A stretch of 64,000 nucleotides of DNA from the NCBI GenBank assembly GCA_007280515.1, contig QYPL01000006.1, positions 1 to 64,000 of the forward strand, given 5' to 3'. Position 1 is the stretch's first letter. Each line of letters begins with the position of its first letter. The DNA is from Sediminibacterium sp. (GTDB taxonomy: Bacteria; Bacteroidota; Bacteroidia; Chitinophagales; Chitinophagaceae). Below are positions 52,038 through 61,791 of this stretch, piece by piece. A program made the position numbers and the translations under genes. The notes below the pieces were generated by a model that did no database searches, had not been told where the DNA came from, and saw nothing but the letters and a program-made list of their open reading frames with translations.

Positions 52038-54098
52038 TTAAGAAGGGGTTTCAGTGCTTGCTTCATTATTAGTAGAAGTTTCTACAGGCGCTATAGCTTC
52101 TGTTTTAGCTTCTTCTGTTTTAGCTTCTTCTACATCAAAAGTAACTACCTTTTCTTCTTCATAAGGGCGCATACCAATTAAGGCTTCCACATCACTCTTA
52201 TGTAAAACTTCTTTATCTAATAATTCTTTAGCTAATTTTTCTACTTCTGCCTTTCTTAAAGTTAGTAAATCTAAAGTGCGGTGGTAAGCTGCATCTATCA
52301 TCTTACGCACTTCTTCATCAATAATTTTTCCTGTCTCTTCACTGAATGGTTTTTGGAAAGTGTTTTCTTGAGTTGGATCATAAAAACTTACGTTACCAAT
52401 TTTATCATTCATTCCATAAGTAGTCACCATGGAATAAGCCATTCTAGTAATTTGTTGTAAATCGTTAGAAGCACCTGTTGAAATACGACCAAAGAAAATT
52501 TGTTCTGCAGCGCGACCTCCTAAAGTCATACACATTTGATCGGTTAATTGTTCAATGGTATACAAGTATTGCTCCTTAGGTGTATACTGCGCATAACCTA
52601 ATGCAGCCGTACCTCTTGGCACAATGGTTACCTTTAATAAAGGGTAGGCATGTTCTAAGAACCAACCACAAATAGCATGTCCTGCTTCGTGATAAGCAAT
52701 CACTTCTTTTTCTTCTTTAGAAATAATTTTATTTTTCTTTTCTAATCCACCAATGACTCTATCAATGGCGTCTTGAAAATCTATCATCTCTACACCTGTC
52801 TTTCCTTTACGCGCAGCAATTAATGCAGCTTCATTACAAACATTAGCAATATCAGCACCCGCAAAACCTGGGGTTTGTTCAGCTAATTTATGTACATCTA
52901 AATTTTCAGAAACTTTAATAGGACCCAGATGCACTTTAAATATTTCTGTACGGCCTTTTACATCCGGACGGTCAATAGAAATTTGACGATCGAAACGACC
53001 TGGTCTTAATAAAGCAGAGTCTAATACATCGGGACGGTTGGTCGCTGCTAAAATAATAATACCTGTATCGCCACCGAATCCATCCATCTCTACTAATAAT
53101 TGATTCAAGGTATTTTCACGCTCGTCGTTACTCATCATGGCGTTTTTACCACGTGCACGACCAATCGCATCAATCTCATCTATAAAAATAATACAAGGCG
53201 CTTTCTCACGTGCTTGCTTAAATAAATCACGCACTCTACTTGCACCCACACCCACAAACATTTCCACAAAATCGGAACCACTTAAGCTAAAGAAAGGCAC
53301 TTGCGCTTCTCCCGCCATGGCTTTTGCTAATAAAGTTTTACCTGTACCTGGAGGGCCTATTAATAAAGCACCTTTAGGAATCTTACCTCCTAAGGCTGTA
53401 TATTTTTTAGGTTGTTTTAAGAAGTCAACAATTTCCATTACTTCTTCTTTGGCTTCTTCTAGTCCAGCTACATCGGCAAAAGTAATATTCACTTTCGTGC
53501 CTCCTTTTTCAAATAAAGTAGCCTTCGATTTTCCTACATTAAATATACCGCCTGGACCGCCGCCACTTCCGCCGCCGCCGCCGCCCATCTTGCGCATAAG
53601 CACCACCCAAACCACTACTATCAAGACTAAAGAAAAAATGGTATTCGCGATAGGGCCAAACCATTCACCTTCTTTCACTGCATTTTGTGGTACTTCTTGA
53701 ATATTTTTTTGCTCATAAAAGCGTTGTAATCTTTCATTAAAGCTATTCCAGTCTGTTACATTAAATTCAAATAAAGGCACATTTTTAATTTTAGCCTTAT
53801 CCATTTTACGTTTTAATTTCTGAACGTAAAAGTCTTTATCAATACTATCGGGCTTTATGTAAACACGCACCAATTCCTTATTTTGTACAAGGTCAATTTT
53901 TTCTACATCACCCCCTGTTAACATCACTTGCTTAAATTCAAGCTCTGAGGTAGTGGTAATATCTGGAGCAGTCTGGAAGAATTTAGCAGACAATAATGAA
54001 ATGGCGATTAAACCATAAATCCAATATATGTTAAACTTAGGTAATTTGGGTCCGTCTCCTAAGGGAGATCCTTTCTTCTTGTTATTATCAGGTATCAT
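52038..54098 (-). CDS. ftsH: ATP-dependent zinc metalloprotease FtsH
   Basis: A 686-residue membrane protease. Two membrane segments lie near residues 22-40 and 150-169, with a periplasmic part between them. A Gly-rich linker ([14 protein letters not shown]) precedes the AAA domain, where Walker A GPPGTGKT is at 248-255 and Walker [10 protein letters not shown] near 302-310. The zinc motif HEAGH is at 470-474. It degrades membrane and regulatory proteins. The C-terminal tail contains [12 protein letters not shown], encoded by a 15-base tandem repeat. It follows rsfS and precedes the LUD gene. Confidence 0.97.
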   Translation of the reverse strand: MIPDNNKKKGSPLGDGPKLPKFNIYWIYGLIAISLLSAKFFQTAPDITTTSELEFKQVMLTGGDVEKIDLVQNKELVRVYIKPDSIDKDFYVQKLKRKMDKAKIKNVPLFEFNVTDWNSFNERLQRFYEQKNIQEVPQNAVKEGEWFGPIANTIFSLVLIVVVWVVLMRKMGGGGGGSGGGPGGIFNVGKSKATLFEKGGTKVNITFADVAGLEEAKEEVMEIVDFLKQPKKYTALGGKIPKGALLIGPPGTGKTLLAKAMAGEAQVPFFSLSGSDFVEMFVGVGASRVRDLFKQAREKAPCIIFIDEIDAIGRARGKNAMMSNDERENTLNQLLVEMDGFGGDTGIIILAATNRPDVLDSALLRPGRFDRQISIDRPDVKGRTEIFKVHLGPIKVSENLDVHKLAEQTPGFAGADIANVCNEAALIAARKGKTGVEMIDFQDAIDRVIGGLEKKNKIISKEEKEVIAYHEAGHAICGWFLEHAYPLLKVTIVPRGTAALGYAQYTPKEQYLYTIEQLTDQMCMTLGGRAAEQIFFGRISTGASNDLQQITRMAYSMVTTYGMNDKIGNVSFYDPTQENTFQKPFSEETGKIIDEEVRKMIDAAYHRTLDLLTLRKAEVEKLAKELLDKEVLHKSDVEALIGMRPYEEEKVVTFDVEEAKTEEAKTEAIAPVETSTNNEASTETPS

Positions 54099-54194
54099 GA
54101 GCGACTATTAATGCTTGGTGTTGTATATGTTTTATAAATGCTTGCTTAATTGGCTATTCCCAACATCAAGTAACAATTTTTTTAATAATAAGTT

Positions 54195-54599
54195 TTAAAG
54201 ATCATGCATTTTAGCATCTGCATCGCTCCACATATCTTCTAATTGGTAAAAATGTCTCGCTTCCGGATGCATTACATGCACTACCACATTGATATAATCG
54301 ATGAGTAACCATTGTGCAGCCGTTTGTCCCTCCGTTTTATAGGGCATTTCCCCGCATTTTGTTTTCACTTCGAATTCAATAAAATCGGCAATGGCCTTTA
54401 ATTGAGTGGTATTATTGGCTTCGCAAATGACAAAAAAGTCACTGGTAGACTCGGGTATTTTTTTCAAGTCTAAACTTATTATATTGGTACCCTTTTTATC
54501 TTGGATAGCCTGGATGATAGTTTTAAAAATTTTTGAGCTGCGGGTAAGTTGAACTACCGTTGATTTTTTACGGCTTTTAAGAGTAGAAAGTGGTTCCAA
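54195..54599 (-). CDS. rsfS: Ribosome silencing factor RsfS
   Basis: RsfS binds L14 and blocks subunit joining under starvation. The 134-residue protein has the family core TSDFFVICEANNTTQLKAIADFIEFEVKTKCGEMPYKTEGQTAAQWLLIDYINVVVHVMHPEARHFYQLEDMWSDA. The start is TTG at 54599, because an in-frame stop lies upstream with no ATG. A promoter element on the same strand lies 75 bases upstream. It is divergent from birA and co-directional with ftsH. Confidence 0.93.
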   Translation of the reverse strand: MEPLSTLKSRKKSTVVQLTRSSKIFKTIIQAIQDKKGTNIISLDLKKIPESTSDFFVICEANNTTQLKAIADFIEFEVKTKCGEMPYKTEGQTAAQWLLIDYINVVVHVMHPEARHFYQLEDMWSDADAKMHDL

Positions 54600-54674
54600 T
54601 GATTCTTATTTTTATTTTAAATGATGGTTAGTCAAAACAATTTAGGAGACTAAAATGATTCTAAACTAACTTTA

Positions 54675-54682
54675 CAAAAATA
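54675..54682 (-). promoter_or_regulatory. TAnnTTTG promoter element for rsfS-ftsH
   Basis: On the minus strand TATTTTTG lies 75 bases upstream of the rsfS TTG. The plus strand of the same spot has TAACTTTA upstream of birA, a weaker match. Confidence 0.45.
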
Positions 54683-54690
54683 GCAATTCT

Positions 54691-55350
54691 TTGTTACCTG
54701 CCACACCAAATATCCTATTGGGGGAGCCGCTCATCGAACTTACTAGTATTTCTAGTACCAATATCTATGCCATGGACCAAGTTCACAAGGGTTTGGCCCT
54801 ATCTGGCAGTTGCTATACAGCTGATTTTCAAACAGCTGGGATGGGTCAGCATGGTCGGAACTGGGAAAGTGAAAAGGGGCAAAACCTGCTTTCAACCTAT
54901 GTTTTGGAGCTAAAACAGTTAAAAAGCGATGTAATTTGGACGCCAGCCCATCAAATTGGGTTTTCTGCAGCCATTGCACTAGGGGCAAGAGCCTTTTTTG
55001 CGAAATTTGCGGGAGATGAAACCAAGATTAAAAAGCCGAACGATATCTATTTTAGTGACAGAAAGGCAGGGGGTATCCTCATTGAAAACCTAGTCAGGGG
55101 GAAGGACTGGACCTGGACCGTAATAGGATTAGGCATAAATATTAACCAAGGTTCTTTTTCATCTGTAGCAGCAAATCGTGCAGCAGCAAATCCAATTTCT
55201 TTACAAGAAATAACGAAGCAAAATTGGGATTTAAAAAAAATGCAAAAGTATTTAAGTGTTGCGTTAACGACTGCAGTTCAAAATTGGTTGATAGAAGGAG
55301 AAGAGAAAACTGTGCAAGCATTTGATGCCCTATGTATAGAAATAAAATAG
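54691..55350 (+). CDS. birA: Biotin--[acetyl-CoA-carboxylase] ligase
   Basis: A 219-residue enzyme that biotinylates the carboxyl carrier protein. Motifs are LIELTSISSTNIYAMD, the biotinoyl-AMP loop as GMGQHGRNWESEKGQNLLS, and IKKPNDIYFSDRKAGGILIE with the catalytic Lys. It lacks an N-terminal DNA-binding domain, so it is a class I ligase, not a repressor. The start is TTG at 54691; it fits the N-terminus of family members, and no ATG is in frame nearby. Confidence 0.92.
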   Translation: MLPATPNILLGEPLIELTSISSTNIYAMDQVHKGLALSGSCYTADFQTAGMGQHGRNWESEKGQNLLSTYVLELKQLKSDVIWTPAHQIGFSAAIALGARAFFAKFAGDETKIKKPNDIYFSDRKAGGILIENLVRGKDWTWTVIGLGININQGSFSSVAANRAAANPISLQEITKQNWDLKKMQKYLSVALTTAVQNWLIEGEEKTVQAFDALCIEIK

Positions 55351-55434
55351 TTCTAAATTAGTTGTAAAACAGATTTAAAATAAATGCGAAATACAAGTAA
55401 AATATAAGGCGAGTTAAAAAATAATAAAGTAAAC

Positions 55435-56484
55435 ATGAGTATAAAATTAACTGAACATTCTAAAGGCGGTGGCTGCGGATGTAAAATTTCACCCGCCATA
55501 CTTTCAGAAATATTGGCAGCGCACAATGTAGGCGCTAAAACCAATGTAAAAAATTTATTAGTGGGTAATGATAGTAGAGATGATGCAGCCGTGTATCAGC
55601 TAGATGGAAAAACCGCAATGATTAGTACCACCGATTTTTTTATGCCTATTGTTGACGATGCTTTTTCATTTGGACAAATTGCTGCAGCGAATGCCATTAG
55701 TGATGTATATGCGATGGGAGGCAAACCAATTTTTGCATTAGCTGTATTGGGCTGGCCCTTAGCTACACTGCCTGCATCTGAGGCTGCGAAAGTAATGGAA
55801 GGTGCGCGCAAAACTTGTACGGAAGCAGGTATTGTGATTGCAGGAGGACATAGTATTGATAGTCAGGATCCCATTTTTGGATTAGTGGTCAATGGACTCG
55901 TAGACATAGAAAATTTAAAAAGAAATGATACAGCAAAAGAAGGGGATGTATTAATATTAACTAAACCATTGGGTGTAGGTATTATGGCTACTGCACAAAA
56001 AAGAGCCCTATTAACCGATGAAGATTTACAATTTTTAGTAAAGCAACTTACCACCATTAATAAAGCAGGTGAAGCTTTAGGAAAAATAAAAGAAGTACAT
56101 GCCATGACCGATGTAACAGGTTTTGGCTTACTCGGACATTTAACAGAGATGATGGAGGGAAGTAATTTATCGGCGTCTATTCAGTATAATAAAATTCCCA
56201 TTATTCCAGCTGTAAGAAATTATATAGCTCAAAAAACAATACCAGGAGCCACTGCACGTAATTGGAGCTCCATTAGTGCTGGCGTGGTTTTGGGCCCTTC
56301 TGTAGATGAAGTAGAAGCGAAGTTATTATTACCCGACCCGCAAACCAATGGAGGATTATTAATTGCCTTAGCCTCTTCTGCTTTAAAAGAAGTACAAACT
56401 ATTTTACAAGATTTAGGCATTGAATACACTGCAACTATTGGTGAATGTACGGCTGCGAAAGAAAAAAGAATTTATATCAATTAG
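55435..56484 (+). CDS. selD: Selenide, water dikinase SelD
   Basis: SelD makes selenophosphate from selenide and ATP. The 349-residue protein has the active-site loop GGGCGCKISP with Cys14 and Cys16, followed by GNDSRDDAAVYQL, STTDFFMPIVDDAFSFGQIAAANAISDVYAMGG and GHSIDSQDPIFGL. Cys occupies the position that is selenocysteine in some species. Selenophosphate can feed selenoproteins or 2-selenouridine in tRNA. No selA, selB, selC or mnmH gene occurs in the window, so the use is open. The gap from birA is AT-rich and featureless. Confidence 0.95.
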   Translation: MSIKLTEHSKGGGCGCKISPAILSEILAAHNVGAKTNVKNLLVGNDSRDDAAVYQLDGKTAMISTTDFFMPIVDDAFSFGQIAAANAISDVYAMGGKPIFALAVLGWPLATLPASEAAKVMEGARKTCTEAGIVIAGGHSIDSQDPIFGLVVNGLVDIENLKRNDTAKEGDVLILTKPLGVGIMATAQKRALLTDEDLQFLVKQLTTINKAGEALGKIKEVHAMTDVTGFGLLGHLTEMMEGSNLSASIQYNKIPIIPAVRNYIAQKTIPGATARNWSSISAGVVLGPSVDEVEAKLLLPDPQTNGGLLIALASSALKEVQTILQDLGIEYTATIGECTAAKEKRIYIN

Positions 56485-56549
56485 GATATAAAGTTTAGCT
56501 ATTCTAAAGACTAGATAAAATAAAATCTAGTAAAATAATTAAAAGGAAA

Positions 56550-56993
56550 TTATTCAAAAATTAGATGCCCTTTATTTTTGATTTGATCGGGTGTTAGTTC
56601 GGCCACTAACTGCACGCCTTTGATACCTCGCACGGTTTGTAAGATATCATTTACTTTTTCATCTTCAATCCACTCCCCTCTTATCCACCAAATAAAATCC
56701 ATGTGTTTTAATTCGGGTAATAAGTATTCTCCATCGAATTGATTATGGTATACAAAATGGTGAATGGAAGTATTGGGCTCATTACCTTCGTACATTGAAA
56801 AATAATAAGTTCTATTTTTTCTTTTAAGTGCAATTTCATGATCGGGATTAAATCTAAATTCAAAACCCATATACTGATTCAGTAAAATACAGAATTGATA
56901 ATTCTTGATAGGCGCTGTAATGCCTAAAATGCGAGAGCCCTCGAAATCGCTTTCGTTAATGGCGTCTTGGTCTAAAATTATTTTATTACTCAC
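56550..56993 (-). CDS. IPExxxVDY-like small protein
   Basis: A 147-residue soluble protein of a Bacteroidota-type family. The start is GTG at 56993. Features are the mid-section GFEFRFNPDHEIALKRKNRTYYFSMYE and FIWWIRGEWIEDEKVNDILQTVRGIKGVQLVAELTPDQIKNKGHLIFE. The family name motif appears only in degenerate form (AELTPDQIKNKG), so the placement is tentative. No function is known. It starts just after the M28/PDZ peptidase start region on the opposite side of a short gap and is co-directional with it. Confidence 0.55.
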   Translation of the reverse strand: MSNKIILDQDAINESDFEGSRILGITAPIKNYQFCILLNQYMGFEFRFNPDHEIALKRKNRTYYFSMYEGNEPNTSIHHFVYHNQFDGEYLLPELKHMDFIWWIRGEWIEDEKVNDILQTVRGIKGVQLVAELTPDQIKNKGHLIFE

Positions 56994-57006
56994 AAATAAA
57001 ATTTAT

Positions 57007-58632
57007 TTAAAATTCAATTTCAATTTTTATTTCTTCATTACCTCTTTTATAAGTTAAACTAGTCTTGTCTCCTTTTTTAAATTTTGAAAGTGTGGTCATA
57101 TAATTCATGACGTCTACAATTTTATAGTCGCCCATTTGTAATAATACATCACCCCCTTTTAATCCTATTTTTTCACCCAACTTACCTTGGCTAGCACCTT
57201 CAATTCTAACCCCTGTGCCTGTAAAAGCATAATCGGGCATAACCCCTAAACTCACTGTAAACTTAGTGCTACGGCCCATGGCAGCCTCACGGGTTTTAAG
57301 AAAATCTAACTTCCCTTCAGCATCTGTTGTTTTAATAATAGACTGCACATATCTTATAATTTGGCTCTCTCCTATATAATTAATTTTGTTCCAATCGTCG
57401 GTGGCTTTATGATAATCGCTATGGCTACCTGTAAACATAAATAATACCGGCATATCTTTTCTATAAAAACTAGCATGATCACTTGGACCAGAGCCAGCAC
57501 TATCATAGTGTGTAATTAAAGTAGTAGATACGCTTGCTAAAATATTTGCCCATTTACTAGAAGTTCCAAAACCGCCTACTGTTAATTTTCTGGCTGTATC
57601 ATAACGACCCACCATATCCATATTAATCATATAATTATAATTACCTGCATAGGTAGGATGCTCTAACCAATACTTACTTCCAAATAAACCCAATTCTTCT
57701 CCAGAAAAATGTAAAATTAAATAGTTATTATTTTTAGGCGATTTTTTTTGCAAGGCTTTTGCTAACTCCATTAAAGCGGCGGTACCACTTGCATTGTCAT
57801 CGGCGCCATTTCTAATATTATTATTTATGTCAAGCGCGTTATGGTCTTCGTTATACCCTAGATGATCTAAGTGGGCACCTAAGATAACGGTATTGTCTGC
57901 ATGGTTATCAATAAAGGCAGCTACATTATGTGCAGTTCTTGAAGCTTGCTCAAACTCAATACTAGCTTCAATTTCATAAGTACTTAATTCATCGCTAAAA
58001 TATTTTGAGAACCCTTTTTTAGTAATATACACAACAGCAATAGGCAAGGCCTTAGCTGTATCAAATTTATAATATTGAATATTATCCACTAGGTTACCAC
58101 TATTATATAAAAATAAAGCAGCCCCTCCTTTTTGTTTTGTTTCTTTAGCGGTGGTTAGTAACCATTCGTTGATATCGAAATGCGGATTGCTTGTATTTTC
58201 TTCCAGCACTTCATTCACATCTTTAAACCAAATTTGCTTGGCTTCATTTAAAGAAACAGATGCCATGGATTTTATATTGCTCGTACCGCTATTTGAAATA
58301 GGAAAAAAACTACTGTCTAATAAAAGTGTTTGCTTATTTACTTTAATAAAAGAATTAGCTGTTAATTTTTTTCCTTCGTCAATAGAAAAACTTTGAATGA
58401 AACCATTAGTACCCATGGCTTGTATACCTGCCTTTTGATATTGCGCAGTAATGTAGTCTACTGCTTTTTGTTCTCCTGGGGTCCCTGCTCTGCGACCTTC
58501 TAATGCATCACTCGCTAAAAATGTTATATGATTTTCTAAGTTTTGAATAAGTACTTTATCGGCTCTTTTCAGCTGTTGGGCATTTGAAAAAATAGGAAAT
58601 AGGGCCGCTAAGAACAAGACAATTCTGAACAT
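57007..58632 (-). CDS. Exported M28 zinc peptidase with PA and PDZ domains
   Basis: A protein of about 541 residues. The ATG at 58632 (MFRIVLFLAALFPIFSNAQ) gives a clean signal peptide, unlike the longer track start. A PA-like domain covers about 95-240, then the M28 domain shows LGAHLDHLGYNED, NGADDNASGTAALMEL, HFSGEELGLFGS, NMDMVGRYD and GSGPSDHASFY. Residues about 460-541 form a PDZ domain (GVRIEGASQGKLGEKIGLKGGDVLLQMGDY). It probably trims peptides in the periplasm, and the PDZ domain may select substrates. Compare the PDZ-less relative at 9.1 kb. Confidence 0.93.
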   Translation of the reverse strand: MFRIVLFLAALFPIFSNAQQLKRADKVLIQNLENHITFLASDALEGRRAGTPGEQKAVDYITAQYQKAGIQAMGTNGFIQSFSIDEGKKLTANSFIKVNKQTLLLDSSFFPISNSGTSNIKSMASVSLNEAKQIWFKDVNEVLEENTSNPHFDINEWLLTTAKETKQKGGAALFLYNSGNLVDNIQYYKFDTAKALPIAVVYITKKGFSKYFSDELSTYEIEASIEFEQASRTAHNVAAFIDNHADNTVILGAHLDHLGYNEDHNALDINNNIRNGADDNASGTAALMELAKALQKKSPKNNNYLILHFSGEELGLFGSKYWLEHPTYAGNYNYMINMDMVGRYDTARKLTVGGFGTSSKWANILASVSTTLITHYDSAGSGPSDHASFYRKDMPVLFMFTGSHSDYHKATDDWNKINYIGESQIIRYVQSIIKTTDAEGKLDFLKTREAAMGRSTKFTVSLGVMPDYAFTGTGVRIEGASQGKLGEKIGLKGGDVLLQMGDYKIVDVMNYMTTLSKFKKGDKTSLTYKRGNEEIKIEIEF

Positions 58633-58768
58633 AAATAACTGTTTGAGACCCAAAGTTAAATAAAGCAAGTAGCAAAACACTCGGAACCCTGAAATTTGAT
58701 ATGATTTTTATCAGCTCCACCAAGGGGCTCAATTTCTAATTTCGTAAGTCTTAGCCAATCATAAAACC

Positions 58769-58776
58769 TAGCTTTG
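58769..58776 (+). promoter_or_regulatory. TAnnTTTG element just upstream of feoB
   Basis: TAGCTTTG is an exact match to TAnnTTTG and is followed by only CGACCAC before the ATG at 58784, so transcription starting at the normal distance would produce an almost leaderless feoB mRNA. Confidence 0.55.
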
Positions 58777-58783
58777 CGACCAC

Positions 58784-60949
58784 ATGAATGCCGGCATACA
58801 TATTGCTTTAGTAGGAAACCCCAATAGCGGAAAAAGTTCTCTTTTTAACGCACTTACGGGTATGCACCAAAAAGTGGGCAATTTCCCAGGCGTAACGGTA
58901 GATAAAAAAACAGGTCAGATGCAGTTGGCAGGCCAGCCTACCACCCTCATTGATTTACCAGGTACTTATAGTTTTTACCCCAAGCGTGAGGATGAGTGGG
59001 TAGCCTATAAAGTACTCATGGGTGTAGATGAGGAAGTAAAAACAGATTTAATATTACTTATTGCAGATGCCAGTAATTTAAAAAGAAATTTACTTTTTTG
59101 TAGTCAAATTATTGATTTAAAAATTCCTGTAGTCTTGGCACTTACCATGAATGACCTAGCGGCTAAAAAAGGAATTAAAATAGACATTGCAGGATTGCAA
59201 GAAGATTTAGGTATTCCCGTAGTAGCCATTGACGCTAGAAAAAATAAAGGACTTAATGAATTAAAAACAGCTTTGACAAATATCATTCAAACCACGCGTT
59301 CAAAAAATCAGCGAAGCTTTATTGATAATAAAAAATTGGCACCGGCGGCTATTGACGCTTTTAAAAAATTATATCCAACGCATAGCGATTATGCAGCGCT
59401 GCATTATTTAATGCACCATGAAGCATTTCCATTAGAAAATGAAATGCAAGAGCAAATAGAGCAAATAGAAATTGACAACGATTTTAATCATACTAAAACG
59501 CAGGCACAAGAAATATTAGAACGGTATAGTCATATAAGAGCAATCATGAAAACAAGGGTAATAGAACCCGACCCGAGTGCGAAGAAAAAAAGAGCTGAAA
59601 AATTAGATTCTATTTTTTTACACCGAGTAGGTGGTTACGCTATTTTACTTTCAGTTTTATTTGTTTTATTTCAATCGGTTTTTTGGATGGCAAAATTTCC
59701 CATGGATGGCATTGAATGGATATTTACCCATTTAACAACTTATTTAAACACAGTGCTACCCGATGTTTGGTGGGAGGACTTACTCGTAAATGGGCTTGTT
59801 GCTGGTATTGGAGGCATAGTCGTATTTGTTCCACAAATCATGATTTTATTTGGGCTTATTACTTTATTAGAGGACACTGGTTATATGGCGCGCATTAGTT
59901 TTTTAAGTGATAAACTTATGCGTAAAGTAGGATTGAACGGAAAAAGTGTAATGCCCATGATTAGTGGCTTTGCTTGTGCAGTACCTGCCATTATGAGTGC
60001 CAGAAATATTGAAAATAAAAAAGAGCGTTTACTCACCATAATGGTAACTCCCTTCATGAGTTGCAGTGCAAGACTGCCGGTATACACTATTTTAATTTCG
60101 CTAGTAATAGATAATAAAATATATTTTGGTTTTTTAAGTTTACAAGGACTAGTAATGATGGCTTTATATTTAATGGGTATTATAATGGCCCTTTTAGCCA
60201 GTATGGTATTAAAATGGTTTATTAAAATAAAAGAGAAAAGTTATTTTATTTTAGAGTTACCTGTTTATCGAGCCCCTCGTTGGAAAAACATAGGCACTAC
60301 CATGATACAAAAAGCGGGTATTTTTGTAAGAGATGCAGGTAAGGTAATTATAGTTATAAGTATACTACTATGGTTTTTGAGTAGTTATGGTCCAAGCGCT
60401 TCCATGCAAAAATTAAATGAAAATTATGCAGCGCAAAAATTAGTACTAGCGAATAATAATTCGTTAGCTGCAAATAATGAAGCCCTTCCATCTAATACTG
60501 AAAATACTAAGACGCTTAAACAAATAGAGAAGCAATATAAAAGTCAAAAACTAGAAAATTCTTATGCAGGTATATTAGGTAAAAAATTAGAACCCATGAT
60601 TGCACCCATGGGCTTTGATTGGAAAATAGGCATTGCCCTTGTTACTTCATTTGCAGCAAGAGAAGTATTTGTGGGTACGATGGCTACTTTATATAGTGTG
60701 GAGGAATCGGACAATAGTTCTCTCAGAGAAAAATTAAAAGCAGCGGTAAGGCCCGATGGCAAACCTGTGTATAGTTTAGCGGCTGCCTTATCACTCATGG
60801 TATTTTATGTATTAGCCATGCAGTGTATGAGTACGCTGGCTATAGTTAAAAGAGAAACACAGAGCTGGAAATGGCCCACCATACAATTTTTTATGATGAC
60901 AGGTATGGCTTATTTAATGAGTTGGGCGGTATATGTAATTGCGAAATAA
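58784..60949 (+). CDS. feoB: Ferrous iron transporter FeoB
   Basis: A 721-residue Fe2+ importer. The N-terminal G domain begins at once: G1 motif GNPNSGKS at residues 11-18, VDKKTGQM and DLPGTYSFYP. Membrane parts start near residue 280 with the Gate motifs GLVAGIGGIVVFVPQI and MISGFACAVPAIMSAR, and AREVFVGTM. An Asn- and Lys-rich insertion (NNNSLAANNEALPSN) lies between membrane segments near 550. There is no FeoA domain fused and no feoA gene adjacent. The gene is divergent from the M28 peptidase gene and convergent with the sterol-desaturase-family gene. Confidence 0.96.
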   Translation: MNAGIHIALVGNPNSGKSSLFNALTGMHQKVGNFPGVTVDKKTGQMQLAGQPTTLIDLPGTYSFYPKREDEWVAYKVLMGVDEEVKTDLILLIADASNLKRNLLFCSQIIDLKIPVVLALTMNDLAAKKGIKIDIAGLQEDLGIPVVAIDARKNKGLNELKTALTNIIQTTRSKNQRSFIDNKKLAPAAIDAFKKLYPTHSDYAALHYLMHHEAFPLENEMQEQIEQIEIDNDFNHTKTQAQEILERYSHIRAIMKTRVIEPDPSAKKKRAEKLDSIFLHRVGGYAILLSVLFVLFQSVFWMAKFPMDGIEWIFTHLTTYLNTVLPDVWWEDLLVNGLVAGIGGIVVFVPQIMILFGLITLLEDTGYMARISFLSDKLMRKVGLNGKSVMPMISGFACAVPAIMSARNIENKKERLLTIMVTPFMSCSARLPVYTILISLVIDNKIYFGFLSLQGLVMMALYLMGIIMALLASMVLKWFIKIKEKSYFILELPVYRAPRWKNIGTTMIQKAGIFVRDAGKVIIVISILLWFLSSYGPSASMQKLNENYAAQKLVLANNNSLAANNEALPSNTENTKTLKQIEKQYKSQKLENSYAGILGKKLEPMIAPMGFDWKIGIALVTSFAAREVFVGTMATLYSVEESDNSSLREKLKAAVRPDGKPVYSLAAALSLMVFYVLAMQCMSTLAIVKRETQSWKWPTIQFFMMTGMAYLMSWAVYVIAK

Positions 60950-60960
60950 TTAAGCGAGTC

Positions 60961-61001
60961 TTTTCACTTATCTATTTTTACTTATCTACTTTCACTTATC
61001 T
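60961..61001. repeat. Tandem ACTTATCT repeat at convergent gene ends
   Basis: ACTTATCT occurs at 60967, 60980 and 60994 (periods 13 and 14), with T-rich spacers. The repeat covers the stop codon of the sterol-desaturase-family gene. No classical terminator is seen in the feoB convergent gap. Confidence 0.7.
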
Positions 61002-61754
61002 GCTTTTGACTTCTTCAAAAGCTTCATCATAGTCGGCGCGAATAGTGCCCATCATTCTATCCCAAACAAGAAAGTATAAACCATAATTACCTTTAAAATA
61101 TTTATGGTGTTGATTATGGTTGACAGAAGTGTTCACCCATTTGCCTATTATACTTTTACTAAAACCTTTAGGGTATAATTCCCAGCCTAAGTGGCCATAT
61201 ATATTATACATAATAGAAAGTATAAAGAAAATGACAATATGTGTTGTATGCACAGGAATGGTAAATAAAAAAACCACGAAAATACCCACTTCCACAATAG
61301 ATTCTAAAGGATGAAAGGCATAAGCTGCCCAGGGCGACGGGTTGGTAGACTTATGATGTACCAAATGCATACTATTAAATAAACTTTTATGATGCATGAT
61401 ACGATGCGTCCAATAAAAATAGGTATCGTGCATGATAAACATAAGAGGAAAGGCTAAAAAATAATAGACCCAGCCATAATCACTAATATTATTATATAAA
61501 GTGGTATGTGGTTTCACTGCAGGGTTAGCAATAAACAAAAGAGGTATTAATGCAAAAATTAAAATGGTAATAGTGCTGTAAAATATTTCACGTAGGTAGT
61601 CGGTATTCTTAGGAAAAAGGGATTGTATTTTATGCTGTATAATTTTATTTTTTAGTACTACATAAAATAAAAAGAAAACAGCGCCTGCAAGTAAATAATA
61701 CCTACTGGCCACTCTTTCTAAAAAGAAAAAATATTTATCGAAATTAAAACTCAT
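60996..61754 (-). CDS. Sterol desaturase/fatty acid hydroxylase-family protein
   Basis: A 252-residue membrane protein with about four hydrophobic segments. The diiron histidine boxes are HDTYFYWTHRIMHH, HLVHHKSTNP and HNQHHKYF, matching the fatty acid hydroxylase superfamily. The substrate is unknown; bacterial members hydroxylate lipids, carotenoids or hopanoid-like compounds. The stop codon lies in an ACTTATCT tandem repeat, and the region upstream of the start holds a 14-bp tandem repeat. It is convergent with feoB, giving only context, not function. Confidence 0.92.
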   Translation of the reverse strand: MSFNFDKYFFFLERVASRYYLLAGAVFFLFYVVLKNKIIQHKIQSLFPKNTDYLREIFYSTITILIFALIPLLFIANPAVKPHTTLYNNISDYGWVYYFLAFPLMFIMHDTYFYWTHRIMHHKSLFNSMHLVHHKSTNPSPWAAYAFHPLESIVEVGIFVVFLFTIPVHTTHIVIFFILSIMYNIYGHLGWELYPKGFSKSIIGKWVNTSVNHNQHHKYFKGNYGLYFLVWDRMMGTIRADYDEAFEEVKSR

Positions 61755-61791
61755 ATATAAATGTAAAATTAAATCAAAAAGATTTATAAAA

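Noticed and set aside
53137-53700. 187-residue ORF opposite ftsH
   Set aside because: It mirrors the conserved AAA domain of ftsH on the other strand, has no domain-like features and no start context; a shadow ORF.
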